A DNA stretch of 35,462 nucleotides from Pseudomonadota bacterium. GTDB taxonomy: Bacteria > Pseudomonadota > Alphaproteobacteria > Sphingomonadales > Sphingomonadaceae. Positions 1 through 6,932 of the stretch are shown piece after piece. The stretch is taken from positions 1 to 35,462 of the forward strand of contig JAEZHP010000177.1 in the NCBI GenBank assembly GCA_023416515.1. Reading direction: 5' to 3'. Numbering within the stretch: the stretch's first letter is position 1; each line of letters begins with the position of its first letter. The translations under genes and the position numbers were made by a program. Under the pieces are notes generated by a model, which had not been told where the DNA came from, searched no databases, and worked only from the letters and a program-made list of their open reading frames with translations.

Positions 1-1306
1 GCTCCGCCTGTCCCCGCTGGGCCCGCGCCGCGGCTTGGGCTTCCCTCACTTCATCGATATCGGCGCCGCGCGCGATCGCGGCGACCAGGCGCTCGATCCG
101 GGCCGCCGCGTCCTTCACCTGCTCGTCGAGCTGACGTCGGACGTGACGCGTCTCGCGGAGCACGCGCCGCCGCTCCTCGCGATATTCGGCGAGGTATAGC
201 TCGACCGCCCTGGGATCGAGCATCTTCTCCCTGAGCCCGTTGAGCACACGGTCCTCGAACAGGCGCTTCTCGATCCGGCGATTGTTGCTGCAGCCTCGGC
301 CGTCGCGCGCTCGGCCGCACGCCCATTGGCCCCCGCCGATGATCGACCATCCTCCCCCGCACACCCCGCACACGGCGAGGCCGGACAGTAGCTGGCGCGG
401 CCGCCGAGCGTGCTCGATGCGCTGCCCGGCTCGGCTCTCCCGCTCTCCCTGCACGCGCCGCCACAGATCGTTCGGCACGATTCTCAGCTCGTCCGCGGGC
501 TCGCGGATCCATTCGCTTTCCGGGTTGGGCCGGATCAGCGTCTTTCGGGTGCGCGGATCGGTGACCTTGCTGGTCCGATTGTGGACGACTTCCCCCACAT
601 AGATGCGGTTCTGAAGCATGCCGTTCTGGCGCGCTCGGTCGCCATGGATCGTCGACGCGCGCCACACGCCGCCGCGGGGGCCGGGGATGCCCTCGGCGTT
701 GAGGCGTGCGGCGACGGCCCGGCTGCTCTGCCCCGCCGCGATCTCCTCGAAAATGCGCCGGACGACGGCCGCCTGGTCGGGATCGATCTCGCGAAGGCCG
801 CGGACGACCTTGCTCCCCTCGACCCGATTGGCGACGCGATAGCCGTAAGCGAGGCCGGCGGGCAGTCGGCCGTCGCGGACCGTGCCGGCCTGGCCGCGCT
901 TGATATTGTGCGCCAGCTCGCGGCGCTGCTGCTCGTCGAGCAGGCCCTTGATCGCGCCCTTGAAGGGATCGATCTCGCCGTCCGCAAGCGTGAACAGGCG
1001 CGCGCCGTGGTGATTGAGCAGGTCCCGGACGTGGTGGGCGTCGCCCTGGTTTCGGGCGATGCGGCTCGTCGTGTCGGCGAGGACCTGGTCGACGCCGCCG
1101 GCCTCGACACGGGCGAGCATGGCGTTGAGGCCGGGGCGCTGCCCCTCGCCGGTGCCGGCGGCGCCGCTGATCGCGTAATCGGTGAACACGTCGACGACGG
1201 TCCAGCCCTCGCGCTCCGCCCGATCGCGGCACGCGGCGACCTGGTCGTCGATCGAGCTGCTATTCTGAAGCGCCGAGCTATAGCGCGCGTAGATCAGGGT
1301 TCGCAT
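1..1306 (-). CDS. Large serine recombinase (phage integrase), C-terminus cut by window edge
   Basis: This is the probable integrase/excisionase enzyme of the prophage, which would cut and join attP and attB through a serine-DNA intermediate. The reading frame is open from the ATG at 1306 to the window edge (435 codons). The N-terminus reads MRTLIYARYSS, and Ser10 is the expected nucleophile. The resolvase domain covers about residues 1-140, with SRIARN and IKRGQAG typical of the family. The 'recombinase' domain follows at about 155-290. A zinc ribbon uses Cys313, Cys316, Cys330 and Cys339, and an Arg/Glu-rich coiled coil begins near residue 365. Family members are often 500-600 residues, so perhaps 70-150 residues are missing. 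It is the last gene of the leftward operon, 46 bp after its neighbour, and no clear Shine-Dalgarno precedes it. Family assignment is firm; the integrase role follows from context. Confidence 0.93.
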   Translation of the reverse strand, partial: MRTLIYARYSSALQNSSSIDDQVAACRDRAEREGWTVVDVFTDYAISGAAGTGEGQRPGLNAMLARVEAGGVDQVLADTTSRIARNQGDAHHVRDLLNHHGARLFTLADGEIDPFKGAIKGLLDEQQRRELAHNIKRGQAGTVRDGRLPAGLAYGYRVANRVEGSKVVRGLREIDPDQAAVVRRIFEEIAAGQSSRAVAARLNAEGIPGPRGGVWRASTIHGDRARQNGMLQNRIYVGEVVHNRTSKVTDPRTRKTLIRPNPESEWIREPADELRIVPNDLWRRVQGERESRAGQRIEHARRPRQLLSGLAVCGVCGGGWSIIGGGQWACGRARDGRGCSNNRRIEKRLFEDRVLNGLREKMLDPRAVELYLAEYREERRRVLRETRHVRRQLDEQVKDAAARIERLVAAIARGADIDEVREAQAAARAQRGQAE

Positions 1307-1352
1307 CGCGGCGCCCGTAATGCGAGAGCCGAGGCGAGCGTTCGGCCACCGC

Positions 1353-1556
1353 TCATCTAACAGAGTCGCCGAGATCGTAAGTCCGGTGGTCGTCGCTCGG
1401 TGGGCCTAGCACTTCATCATTGGGGAGGATGAAGTCGGAACCGGTGAAGGTCCACCACTCCCCGTCAAACCGTGCGACGATTTTACTGCCGGTCCAATGG
1501 TCGATCAGCCAGTAATATCCCGGCGCTGGTGCCGCCGTTATCGGTTTCGCGGCCAT
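1353..1556 (-). CDS. Small hypothetical protein, 67 aa
   Basis: Not recognised. It is a short aromatic-rich acidic protein: the middle contains GYYWLID and DGEWWTFTGSD, with a polar Asp-rich tail. The paired aromatic strands suggest a small beta-rich fold of the kind common among phage accessory proteins. The ATG at 1556 is preferred over one ten codons upstream because AAGGAACC sits just before it. The start overlaps the end of the upstream 41-residue gene in another frame, and the serine recombinase follows 46 bp downstream, so all three are probably translated from one leftward transcript. Confidence 0.6.
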   Translation of the reverse strand: MAAKPITAAPAPGYYWLIDHWTGSKIVARFDGEWWTFTGSDFILPNDEVLGPPSDDHRTYDLGDSVR

Positions 1557-1663
1557 GATGGTTCCTTGCTTCGAGCCGCGGCACAATCGCGCCGAGCGGC
1601 CGCGCGCGCAAGCGCCTTGACGAACTCGGCGAAGTCGGGGTCGAGGCGCGCGGCCGAGCTCAC
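1538..1663 (-). CDS. Micro-protein of 41 aa upstream of the recombinase
   Basis: It starts at GTG 1663, which overlaps the TGA of the preceding gene (GTGA), the same junction used elsewhere in this operon. The core LDPDFAEFVKALARAAARRD is amphipathic and helix-forming, preceded by a short Ser/Ala leader and followed by a basic tail. Short proteins with a DP-xx-F-V-x-A-L-A-R core are familiar to me from alphaproteobacterial phages and mobile elements, but I know of no assigned function. Its place next to the recombinase makes an accessory role in recombination conceivable; that is inference only. The final codons overlap the next gene. Confidence 0.5.
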   Translation of the reverse strand: MSSAARLDPDFAEFVKALARAAARRDCAAARSKEPSWPRNR

Positions 1664-2061
1664 GCGGCGAGATCCTCGCGCTGAGCTCGCGCGCGAAGGC
1701 GCTTGTTCAGGTCCTCGACCGACCAGCGGCGGTGGCTGATGCGGCGGTGGATGGCTTCGACGAGGTCGCGGCGGGCGCGGAGGTTGGGGCGCTTCGCGTC
1801 GTCGGTGCAGCGATCGAGCGCGCGCTCGCGGCGGGCGAGGGCGCGGGCGGCGGCTTCCTCGAGATCGGCGAGGGTGAGGTCGGTGCGGGTCTCGCCTGTG
1901 CCGAACAGGTCGGCGAGGGCGGCCCACGCTTCGCGGTCGTGCTCGGCCTCGGCGCGGGTGACCGTGCCGGCGGCGATCGCCGCCTCGCTGCGCTCCTCGA
2001 TCGACGCAAGCTCGGCCCGCGCGGCCTGGGTGAGGAATGAGGTGGCGCCGACGCGGGTCAC
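1660..2061 (-). CDS. Hypothetical coiled-coil protein, 133 aa
   Basis: Not recognised. The GTG at 2061 overlaps the TGA of the methyltransferase gene (GTGA), which fixes a start shorter than the longest open frame and implies translational coupling. The protein is rich in Ala, Arg and Glu and is predicted to be mostly helical. A first helical stretch covers about residues 8-45, a second about 60-90 (ADLEEAAARALARRERALD) and a basic C-terminal helix contains RRISHRRWSVEDLNKRL. No catalytic motif is evident. The charge pattern would suit a DNA-binding or protein-interacting accessory factor, but nothing specific can be claimed. Confidence 0.6.
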   Translation of the reverse strand: MTRVGATSFLTQAARAELASIEERSEAAIAAGTVTRAEAEHDREAWAALADLFGTGETRTDLTLADLEEAAARALARRERALDRCTDDAKRPNLRARRDLVEAIHRRISHRRWSVEDLNKRLRARAQREDLAA

Positions 2062-4022
2062 GCGACGGCTTCCATGGGCGCTTCGTCGGCCGCCTCGACC
2101 GGGAACTGCGCCCGCACCAGCGCCTCGGCGATCGGCGGGCAGACGCTGTTGCCGCACTTGGCGACCTGGGCCGTCTTGGTGATCGGCGAGCCGCTGGCGT
2201 CGTGGTCGATGATGTAGTCCGGCGGGAAGCCCTGCGCGTTGAACAGCTCGCGCGGCGTCAGCATCCGCATGCCGATGTCGACGATGACATATTCCTCGCC
2301 CTCGATCGTGACGGTGACGAGCCCGAAGCGGTCCTTCGTGGTGACGGTGCCGAGGGGGTTGCCGGGATCGTGGCCCTCGCTCTCGTTGCCATAATATTTG
2401 AGGAGGAAGGCGGCGACCCGCTCGGCGCCGGCAGGGCAGGCCTCATCAGCCGGATCCGCGACCGCTTCGACGACGGCATGATGGCCGCCGGTGGTGATCG
2501 TCTTGTGAGGCTTCGCGGGGTCACCCTGCCCGCCGTTCGTGTTCGACGTGTACTGGTGCGAGAGCAACGCCGTGACGACGCGCTGCTGGCTGCCCTTGGT
2601 GGCGATCGTCGAGATGGGAGCATCGGCCGGGCGGCCCGCGAGATTGTCGTTGTTCGGGCCGCCGTTCGCCTGCTCGATATGGGCGACGACAATGGCGTTC
2701 TGACCGCCAGCACTGCCTCCCGCGGTGGTGACCGTTCGAAGTGGATCCTCGGCCGACCGGTTGTTGGCCGTGTTGCCGAAGCGGTGAAGGAATGCGGTCA
2801 CCGCCGCATGCTTCTGACCGCTGGCGACGGCGGTCCCCAGCGGCTTCTCCACGTCCATGGCGCGGGGAGCCTGGCCCTCGCGCTCGCCGTTGCCGCGGTG
2901 GATCAGATGCGCCGCGACGACGGTGTTATGGTCGCCGTCGGAGGCGGTGACAGTGTGCAGAGGATCTTCGACCGATCGGTTTCCGCCGCCCTGCTGGGCA
3001 TAGCTGGCGAACGGCGCGACGGCCGCCTCGACGACGCCGAGCGGAGCGCAGCCGCCCGGGCGCTTCACGAAGCTGTTGGCAGTGACGGTGTGGAGCGGTT
3101 CGTCGACCTCATGGCCGACGGCTCCCGAGCGGAACTTGGTCACGTGCGGGACGACGACGCCATATTCCGCCTGCGCGGTGGTGGTGCGCACCGGATCCTC
3201 GATGTCGAAAGCTCGGCTAGCCCGCGTGTTCTTGAAGGCGGTGCCGACGATGAACGGGCGCGGATTGTTGACCACGAACTTCATGATGCCGTGCGCGATC
3301 CGGCGCAGCGTCTTGTCGGCGAGCGGCTTCTTGCGCTCGAAGATCGACGGGCAGGGAATGGACCAGTCGATGATCTCCGCCGCGGTGCGCCAGGGAAGGC
3401 GCTTGCCGCTCAGCACTTCAGGCGAGCCGGGCTTGCCGTGGCTCGGCTCCGGCCACACGATCGGCTGGCCATCGCGGCGGGCGATCATGAAGAAGCGCTT
3501 GCGGATCGTAGGCGCGCCGTAATCGCAGGCGCGGAGCTCGCGGAACTGGAGCTTGTAGCCGGCGCGGCGAAGGGCCTTGCGCCACTTCTCAAACGTCTCG
3601 CCGGCGCGATCCTTGATCGGCTTGCCCTCGCCGCAGAGCGGCCCCCAGGTGCGAAACTCCTCCACGTTCTCGAGCAGGATCACGTCGGGACGGACGCGCT
3701 CGGCCCAAAGCACCACGACCCAGGCGAGGTCGCGAATCGACTTCTCGCGGGGCTTGCCGCCCTTCGCCTTGGAGAAATGCTTGCAGTCCGGGCTGAACCA
3801 GGCGAGCTGGACCGGTCGGCCGGCGGTCACCTCGGCGGGGTCGACCTGCCAGATGTTGTTGCGGATGTGCAGGGTGCCGGGGTGGTTGGCCTCGTGCATC
3901 CGAATCGCCTGCTCGTCATGGTTGATGGCGATGTCCACGGCGCGGCCGAGCGCAGCCTCGATGCCGGTGGACGCACCGCCGCCGCCGGCGAAGTTGTCGA
4001 CGATGAGGCCCTCGCGCTTCAC
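2058..4022 (-). CDS. DNA (cytosine-5-)-methyltransferase with repeat-containing recognition region, 654 aa
   Basis: It transfers a methyl group from S-adenosylmethionine to cytosine C5, most likely to protect phage DNA from restriction. Motif I is DNFAGGGGASTG (residues 9-20). Motif IV is FSPDCKHFSKAKGG, with catalytic Cys80 preceded by Asp where many enzymes have Pro. Motif VI is ENVEEF (119-124), and motif VIII-like YGAPTIRKRFFMIARR spans 168-183. Motifs IX and X are near the C-terminus (LTPRELFNAQGFP, then VAKCGNSVCPPIAEAL). Between VIII and IX lies an exceptionally long segment (about 270-565) holding eight degenerate copies of a (D/E)PLxTVTT-type repeat. The GTG at 4022 overlaps the upstream TGA; the longer open frame upstream lacks family features. 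The C5-methyltransferase assignment is secure; the target sequence is unknown. Confidence 0.95.
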   Translation of the reverse strand: MKREGLIVDNFAGGGGASTGIEAALGRAVDIAINHDEQAIRMHEANHPGTLHIRNNIWQVDPAEVTAGRPVQLAWFSPDCKHFSKAKGGKPREKSIRDLAWVVVLWAERVRPDVILLENVEEFRTWGPLCGEGKPIKDRAGETFEKWRKALRRAGYKLQFRELRACDYGAPTIRKRFFMIARRDGQPIVWPEPSHGKPGSPEVLSGKRLPWRTAAEIIDWSIPCPSIFERKKPLADKTLRRIAHGIMKFVVNNPRPFIVGTAFKNTRASRAFDIEDPVRTTTAQAEYGVVVPHVTKFRSGAVGHEVDEPLHTVTANSFVKRPGGCAPLGVVEAAVAPFASYAQQGGGNRSVEDPLHTVTASDGDHNTVVAAHLIHRGNGEREGQAPRAMDVEKPLGTAVASGQKHAAVTAFLHRFGNTANNRSAEDPLRTVTTAGGSAGGQNAIVVAHIEQANGGPNNDNLAGRPADAPISTIATKGSQQRVVTALLSHQYTSNTNGGQGDPAKPHKTITTGGHHAVVEAVADPADEACPAGAERVAAFLLKYYGNESEGHDPGNPLGTVTTKDRFGLVTVTIEGEEYVIVDIGMRMLTPRELFNAQGFPPDYIIDHDASGSPITKTAQVAKCGNSVCPPIAEALVRAQFPVEAADEAPMEAVA

Positions 4023-4246
4023 GGCCGCACCTCCACCGGGATCAGACCGAGGGCCATGCAGAGGGTCACGGCGACGCAGGTGACCGCGAGCGCCATGCCG
4101 CCGACGAGCAGGGCGGCCGCGGCGAGGTTGTCGAGGAGGCGCCGGCGGCGGACCTCGCGGGCCCACACCGACCGACGAAGCCGCCCGAAGCTGTCCGGCT
4201 GCGCCTGCCAGGGGTCGCGCCCCTGCGTCACGATCCGCCGGGTCAT
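4019..4246 (-). CDS. Small single-pass membrane protein, 75 aa
   Basis: Not recognised as a family. The N-terminal 36 residues are polar and strongly basic (SFGRLRRSVWAREVRRRRLL). They are followed by one long hydrophobic stretch, about residues 38-68 (AAAALLVGGMALAVTCVAVT, then LCMALGLIPV). By the positive-inside rule the basic end should be cytoplasmic. ATG 4246 overlaps the upstream TGA (ATGA), and its own TGA overlaps the methyltransferase GTG. A holin role is unlikely because it lies in the leftward early operon without an endolysin. It might be an accessory membrane factor; function unknown. Confidence 0.6.
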   Translation of the reverse strand: MTRRIVTQGRDPWQAQPDSFGRLRRSVWAREVRRRRLLDNLAAAALLVGGMALAVTCVAVTLCMALGLIPVEVRP

Positions 4247-4530
4247 TGGTCGGTTCCTTCAATCTGCATGATGATGGCTCCGACGGCCCGCGATCGCCCT
4301 TTGGCGACGAACGATCTGCCGCACGCGAGCACGACCTCGCTCACGTCGGGCGTGTGGTGGGGCTCGCTGGAGAAATCGTCAGGCGAGCAGACGGCGACGA
4401 CCGAGGCCGGGCGTACCCAAAGATCACGTCCATCGGAGAGATTCAGGCACACAAATGCAGAGGGTGGTTTTCTCCGTCCGGCTGGCGGAGCAGAGCCCGC
4501 GTTCGCGGGCGCGCCGGCAGACGTGCCCAT
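4243..4530 (-). CDS. Small hypothetical protein with FlbD-like beta pattern, 95 aa
   Basis: The first 22 residues are a Pro/Ala/Gly-rich linker. The remainder alternates hydrophobic strands around short turns (SAFVCLNLSDGRDLWVRP, VVAVCS, EVVLACGRSFVAKG, VGAIIMQI). The layout of a strand, 'DG' turn, strand, then a 'GR/GK-x-(F/Y)-V' strand resembles the short FlbD-like beta fold. I see this only as a pattern and would not assign function from it. ATG 4530 overlaps the TGA of the preceding gene (TGATG), and the 3' end overlaps the next start, so it is translationally coupled on both sides. Confidence 0.55.
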   Translation of the reverse strand: MGTSAGAPANAGSAPPAGRRKPPSAFVCLNLSDGRDLWVRPASVVAVCSPDDFSSEPHHTPDVSEVVLACGRSFVAKGRSRAVGAIIMQIEGTDQ

Positions 4531-4889
4531 CAGGCGGCCAGGCTCATCAGCCGCTTCGCCTGGGCGATGAGCGGCTCGGCGATCATGGCGGCGGAGCGGC
4601 GCATGGCGAGGGCGGCGAAGCGCTCGCGGTCGGCCTTGGACTTGCGCGCCTTGCGGTGGAGGGCGGCGATCTCGCGATCTTCCTCGCCGGTCAGCGGGGT
4701 GGGGTCGACGAGGTCGGCCAGCGCCATGCGCCGGGTGCCGGCGGAGCCGGGGCGGAGCGGGAAGCTGGCGAGAACCTCGTCGGGGTTTCCGGCTACTCGC
4801 TGGTGGATGCGCACCAGGTGCTGGTCGCGGCCTTCGAACAGCAGGGCGTAGCTGCCGTTGTCGGGGAAGAGGGTGGGAACATTGAGCAT
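4530..4889 (-). CDS. First gene of the leftward operon, hypothetical, 119 aa
   Basis: Not recognised. The N-terminal half (MLNVPTLFPDNGSYALLFEG then HLVRIHQRV) looks beta-rich. The C-terminal half is a long amphipathic helix rich in Lys, Arg, Ala and Glu (about residues 70-115). The ATG at 4889 is well supported by a GGAGG sequence about seven bases upstream, the clearest ribosome-binding site in this operon. The gene lies directly downstream of a promoter with a perfect TTGACA box that overlaps a repressor operator, so it should be repressed in the lysogen and induced together with the methyltransferase and recombinase. Confidence 0.65.
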   Translation of the reverse strand: MLNVPTLFPDNGSYALLFEGRDQHLVRIHQRVAGNPDEVLASFPLRPGSAGTRRMALADLVDPTPLTGEEDREIAALHRKARKSKADRERFAALAMRRSAAMIAEPLIAQAKRLMSLAA

Positions 4890-4920
4890 CGGTAGGCCTC
4901 CGTTCGAGGGAACGGGAGGC

Positions 4921-4973
4921 GTTATGCGTTGGACATATCCAACATGTCAAGCGGGGCGTTGGATATATCATCG
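4921..4973 (-). promoter_or_regulatory. Leftward promoter with two repressor operators
   Basis: On the minus strand a perfect -35 box TTGACA (4950-4945) is followed, 18 bases on, by a -10 box CATAAC (4926-4921). The spacer contains the 16-bp dyad GTTGGACATATCCAAC (4928-4943, plus-strand reading). A second, half-degenerate copy, GTTGGATATATCATCG (4958-4973), lies exactly 30 bp upstream, about three helical turns away, which would allow cooperative repressor binding. The same dyad recurs beside the repressor and Cro-like genes. Bound repressor would block RNA polymerase here. Dyads and spacing are seen directly; their use as operators is inference. Confidence 0.75.
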
Positions 4974-5078
4974 GACAGAGGGTGGTTCGCCGTCCGCGGT
5001 GAATATGTGCCTCTCGACCAAAGTTGATTTTTTAAGTTCTTTCAGTAGTCTCGGGGGAATCAGATACAGAGGGCCGCC

Positions 5079-5396
5079 ATGAAGAAGATCGCCATCGTCT
5101 TTGCCGCAGGTCTTGTCGTGGGATGCGCAACTACCGCGACTTATCAGGCGGTGGGCGGCAGTCGCGCCGACGGCGTCGTTCGCCTAGCCTTCGAATACGG
5201 GATGTTCGAAAATCCGCGAGTCGACGAAAATGCGGCGCTCACCACGGCTCGGGAGCGATGCCGGGTCTGGGGCTATACTGACGCGGAGGCCTTCGGTGCA
5301 GCGACGACACAGTGCGCCGCCTATAACGGCTATGGTTGCGCGCGAACGATGGTGACGAAGGAGTATCAGTGCACCGGCGCCCACGCGCCGTCCTGA
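5079..5396 (+). CDS. YecR-like lipoprotein, 105 aa
   Basis: A probable lipid-anchored envelope protein. The N-terminus has a short basic n-region (MKK), a hydrophobic core and the lipobox VVGC, placing the lipidated cysteine at residue 16. The mature part contains GGSRADGVVRLAFEYGMFE, a conserved segment with RCRVWGY, and a C-terminal pair of cysteines (TTQCAAYNGYGCARTMVTKE). I recognise this as the YecR-like family, which is of unclear function and common in phages and enterobacteria. It lies on the plus strand between two leftward units, so it needs its own promoter. The preceding 60 bases are unusually AT-rich, but no clean promoter hexamer pair can be chosen. It is a good candidate for a gene expressed by the lysogen. 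Confidence 0.75.
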   Translation: MKKIAIVFAAGLVVGCATTATYQAVGGSRADGVVRLAFEYGMFENPRVDENAALTTARERCRVWGYTDAEAFGAATTQCAAYNGYGCARTMVTKEYQCTGAHAPS

Positions 5397-5406
5397 TCTT
5401 CTCTTC

Positions 5407-6114
5407 CTAGAAGAAGTTGCTCTGCACCTTGTGCATTGCGGCGACCCGGCGGCGGTCGATCGTGAACTCGCGCTCAGGATTATACTGGCGCAGGGTGACG
5501 GTCGAGGCCGAGCGGCGGACGAGCTCCTTGATCAGCACCGTCTTGATGCGCTCGCCGTCATCGTCCGGGCCGCGCAGCTGGACGATGACGTCGTCGCCGA
5601 CGCCGATCATCGCGCGCGGCGACACGACGACCCGCTCGCCCTGCTTGAAGCGGGGCGACATCGAGTTGCCCATGATGGTGAGGGCATAGGCCTCGCGATC
5701 GCCGGCCAGGCTGGACGGCCGAGCGACGTAATCGAGCACCTCGCCGAGATGAAGCTCGGTGAGCTCGATCTCCTCGTCGACGTCCTTGTGGTCGCCGCCG
5801 GTAGCCGAGCCGAGGACCGGGAGGGGCGGAAGAGGCTCGGCCCCAAAGAACTCGCGGCGGACGTCGCCGATGCCGGTGCCGGCAACCTCCGTCTTCACCA
5901 GCGGATAACGGGCCGCGTCGAATGCGACTCGAGTCACCCCGATCGCGTCGAGCAGCTTGTCGAGGGTCCCGGTGCCGGGATTGTCGTGCCCGCGGATCTC
6001 GGTGAAGATCGAACGGCTGAGGCCCGCCCGCTTCGCCCATGCGGCGAAGCTAAGCTCCGGCGGGCGAAGCGCCTCCAGGGTCTCATAGACCGACTTGCGA
6101 CCATCTCCACTCAT
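5407..6114 (-). CDS. CI-like repressor with S24 self-cleaving peptidase domain, 235 aa
   Basis: This is the likely prophage repressor. The N-terminal part (residues 15-60, with LSFAAWAKRAGLSRSIFTEI and TLDKLLDAIG) fits a helix-turn-helix. A linker of about 60 residues follows. The C-terminal S24/LexA-type domain contains IMGNSMSP, with nucleophile Ser151, and VLIKELVRR, with general base Lys196. The 45-residue spacing is close to that in lambda CI. This predicts RecA-stimulated self-cleavage after DNA damage. The ATG at 6114 is preferred over an ATG at 6216, because the longer form would read through two operator copies and the promoter region. No Shine-Dalgarno precedes it. Divergent from the Cro-like gene. 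The cleavage site cannot be placed with confidence. Confidence 0.9.
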   Translation of the reverse strand: MSGDGRKSVYETLEALRPPELSFAAWAKRAGLSRSIFTEIRGHDNPGTGTLDKLLDAIGVTRVAFDAARYPLVKTEVAGTGIGDVRREFFGAEPLPPLPVLGSATGGDHKDVDEEIELTELHLGEVLDYVARPSSLAGDREAYALTIMGNSMSPRFKQGERVVVSPRAMIGVGDDVIVQLRGPDDDGERIKTVLIKELVRRSASTVTLRQYNPEREFTIDRRRVAAMHKVQSNFF

Positions 6115-6117
6115 AGC

Positions 6118-6133
6118 GTTGGGAATGTCCAAC
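6118..6133. promoter_or_regulatory. Repressor operator at the repressor's own 5' end
   Basis: The dyad GTTGGGAATGTCCAAC ends four bases before the repressor start codon. It has the same GTTGG and CCAAC arms as the other copies. Its position at or just after the expected transcription start suggests negative autoregulation. A possible repressor promoter lies to its right on the minus strand (TTGATT, 17 bases, CTACGG), but the -10 box is poor. Confidence 0.65.
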
Positions 6134-6177
6134 GGGGGCCGTAGGACCGCAAGCGCGGATAAATCAAACGCACCCCC

Positions 6178-6206
6178 TTGACTGTCGGAAATATCCAACG
6201 CATCAA
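6178..6206 (+). promoter_or_regulatory. Rightward early promoter with operator in its spacer
   Basis: A -35 box TTGACT (6178-6183) is followed immediately by the operator copy GTCGGAAATATCCAAC (6184-6199) and then a weak -10 box near CATCAA (6201-6206). The order TTGAC(A/T), operator, GCAT(A/C)A is the same as at the leftward promoter, so one repressor could silence both. The expected transcription start lies at about 6213, almost on the ATG (6215) of the Cro-like gene, implying a leaderless or near-leaderless message. The sequence is seen directly; promoter activity is inferred. Confidence 0.65.
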
Positions 6207-6214
6207 CAGCAGCC

Positions 6215-6466
6215 ATGCGGTTTCCCTCCCATGACGAGCTGGTGGCTCAGATCGACGCCTTCCTGGCGCGCCATTCAACGCGCGAGCAGCCGCTCTCCGA
6301 GCGGCAGATCGGCATCGAAGTCGCCAACGACTCGGCCCTGATCTCCTCCATTCGTGCGGGGCGCTCCCCTCGGCTCAAGACGCTCAACCTTCTCGCCGAC
6401 TTCATGGCTTCCGAAGACGAGAAGCTCACCACCGACACCTCCACTCCTACCGAGGAGGCGGCGTAA
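6215..6466 (+). CDS. Cro-like helix-turn-helix regulator, 83 aa
   Basis: A small DNA-binding protein divergent from the repressor, in the classical Cro position. Residues 25-65 (LSERQIGIEVANDSALISSI then RAGRSPRLKTLNLLADFM) match a helix-turn-helix followed by the Leu-rich support helix seen in Xre/Cro-type proteins. The C-terminal 17 residues are acidic and Thr-rich, probably disordered. There is no Shine-Dalgarno before ATG 6215, and the inferred transcription start is within a few bases of it. It presumably represses the repressor promoter during lytic growth by binding the same dyads; that role is inferred from position. Confidence 0.75.
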   Translation: MRFPSHDELVAQIDAFLARHSTREQPLSERQIGIEVANDSALISSIRAGRSPRLKTLNLLADFMASEDEKLTTDTSTPTEEAA

Positions 6467-6470
6467 GATC

Positions 6471-6932
6471 ATGCCGCGGGCGCACATCCTTTCCGACGAT
6501 GTTCGGACCAATGTCGACTTCGTGCTGAGGCAGGCGGAGCGGCGCGGTCTCGACAATGCCAAGCTCGCGATCGCAGCCGAGATCGAGGCCGAGACGCTTC
6601 GCAAGTATCGGATCACCGACCACAATCCGGCCCCGCCGATGATGGGGCTCGACAAGGCGCTGCGGCTGATCGGGGCGCTGGTCGACGAGGGGCACCGCGA
6701 CCTCGCATCACAGCTGGTCGCCGGCACGGGCTGCGAGCTGACCCAGCCCGATCCCGAGGCGGCGAACCTCCACGCGGTCGGAGCGGCCTGCGCCGGGATG
6801 GCGGCGACGATCTGCACCGCCGCGGCCGACGGCAAGTTCGACCATCGCGAGAAGGCGGCGATCCGCGAGGCGGCCGCGCCGCTCGTCTCGATGCTCCAGG
6901 ACGTCGCTTCGATGGGAGGGGCGCATGGGTAA
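6471..6932 (+). CDS. Putative phage regulatory protein (CII-type?), 153 aa
   Basis: The N-terminal half resembles phage regulators in which a helical DNA-binding segment (VDFVLRQAERRGLDNAKLAI, then EAETLRKYR) precedes a conserved 'GLDKALRLIGALVDEGHRDL' helix pair. The C-terminal third (AAADGKFDHREKAAIREAA) is helical and charged. This overall plan recalls CII-like regulators of P2-type and alphaproteobacterial phages, but I cannot confirm the family by eye. Start ATG 6471 has GGAGG about 12 bases upstream. It follows the Cro-like gene by four bases and overlaps the next gene by eight, consistent with one rightward early transcript. Confidence 0.55.
   Translation: MPRAHILSDDVRTNVDFVLRQAERRGLDNAKLAIAAEIEAETLRKYRITDHNPAPPMMGLDKALRLIGALVDEGHRDLASQLVAGTGCELTQPDPEAANLHAVGAACAGMAATICTAAADGKFDHREKAAIREAAAPLVSMLQDVASMGGAHG

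Noticed and set aside
51..1232. 393-codon minus-strand frame and a 316-codon plus-strand frame over the recombinase
   Set aside because: Arg/Pro-rich shadow translations. The true recombinase frame is open to the window edge and contains all family motifs.
1..1306. Attachment site next to the integrase gene
   Set aside because: No dyad or repeat of convincing att type is visible around the gene; it may lie beyond the left edge.
4019..4246. Holin reading of the small membrane protein
   Set aside because: It lies in the repressor-controlled leftward operon next to the methyltransferase, with no endolysin nearby.
2037..4271. 744-codon plus-strand frame opposite the cytosine methyltransferase
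   Set aside because: No domain signal; composition is that of an antisense shadow, and the opposite strand has clear methyltransferase motifs.
5398..5413. Possible bidirectional terminator between lipoprotein and repressor (CTTCT...AGAAG)
   Set aside because: The stem is only five mostly A/T pairs with alternative pairings and no T-tract; too weak to list.
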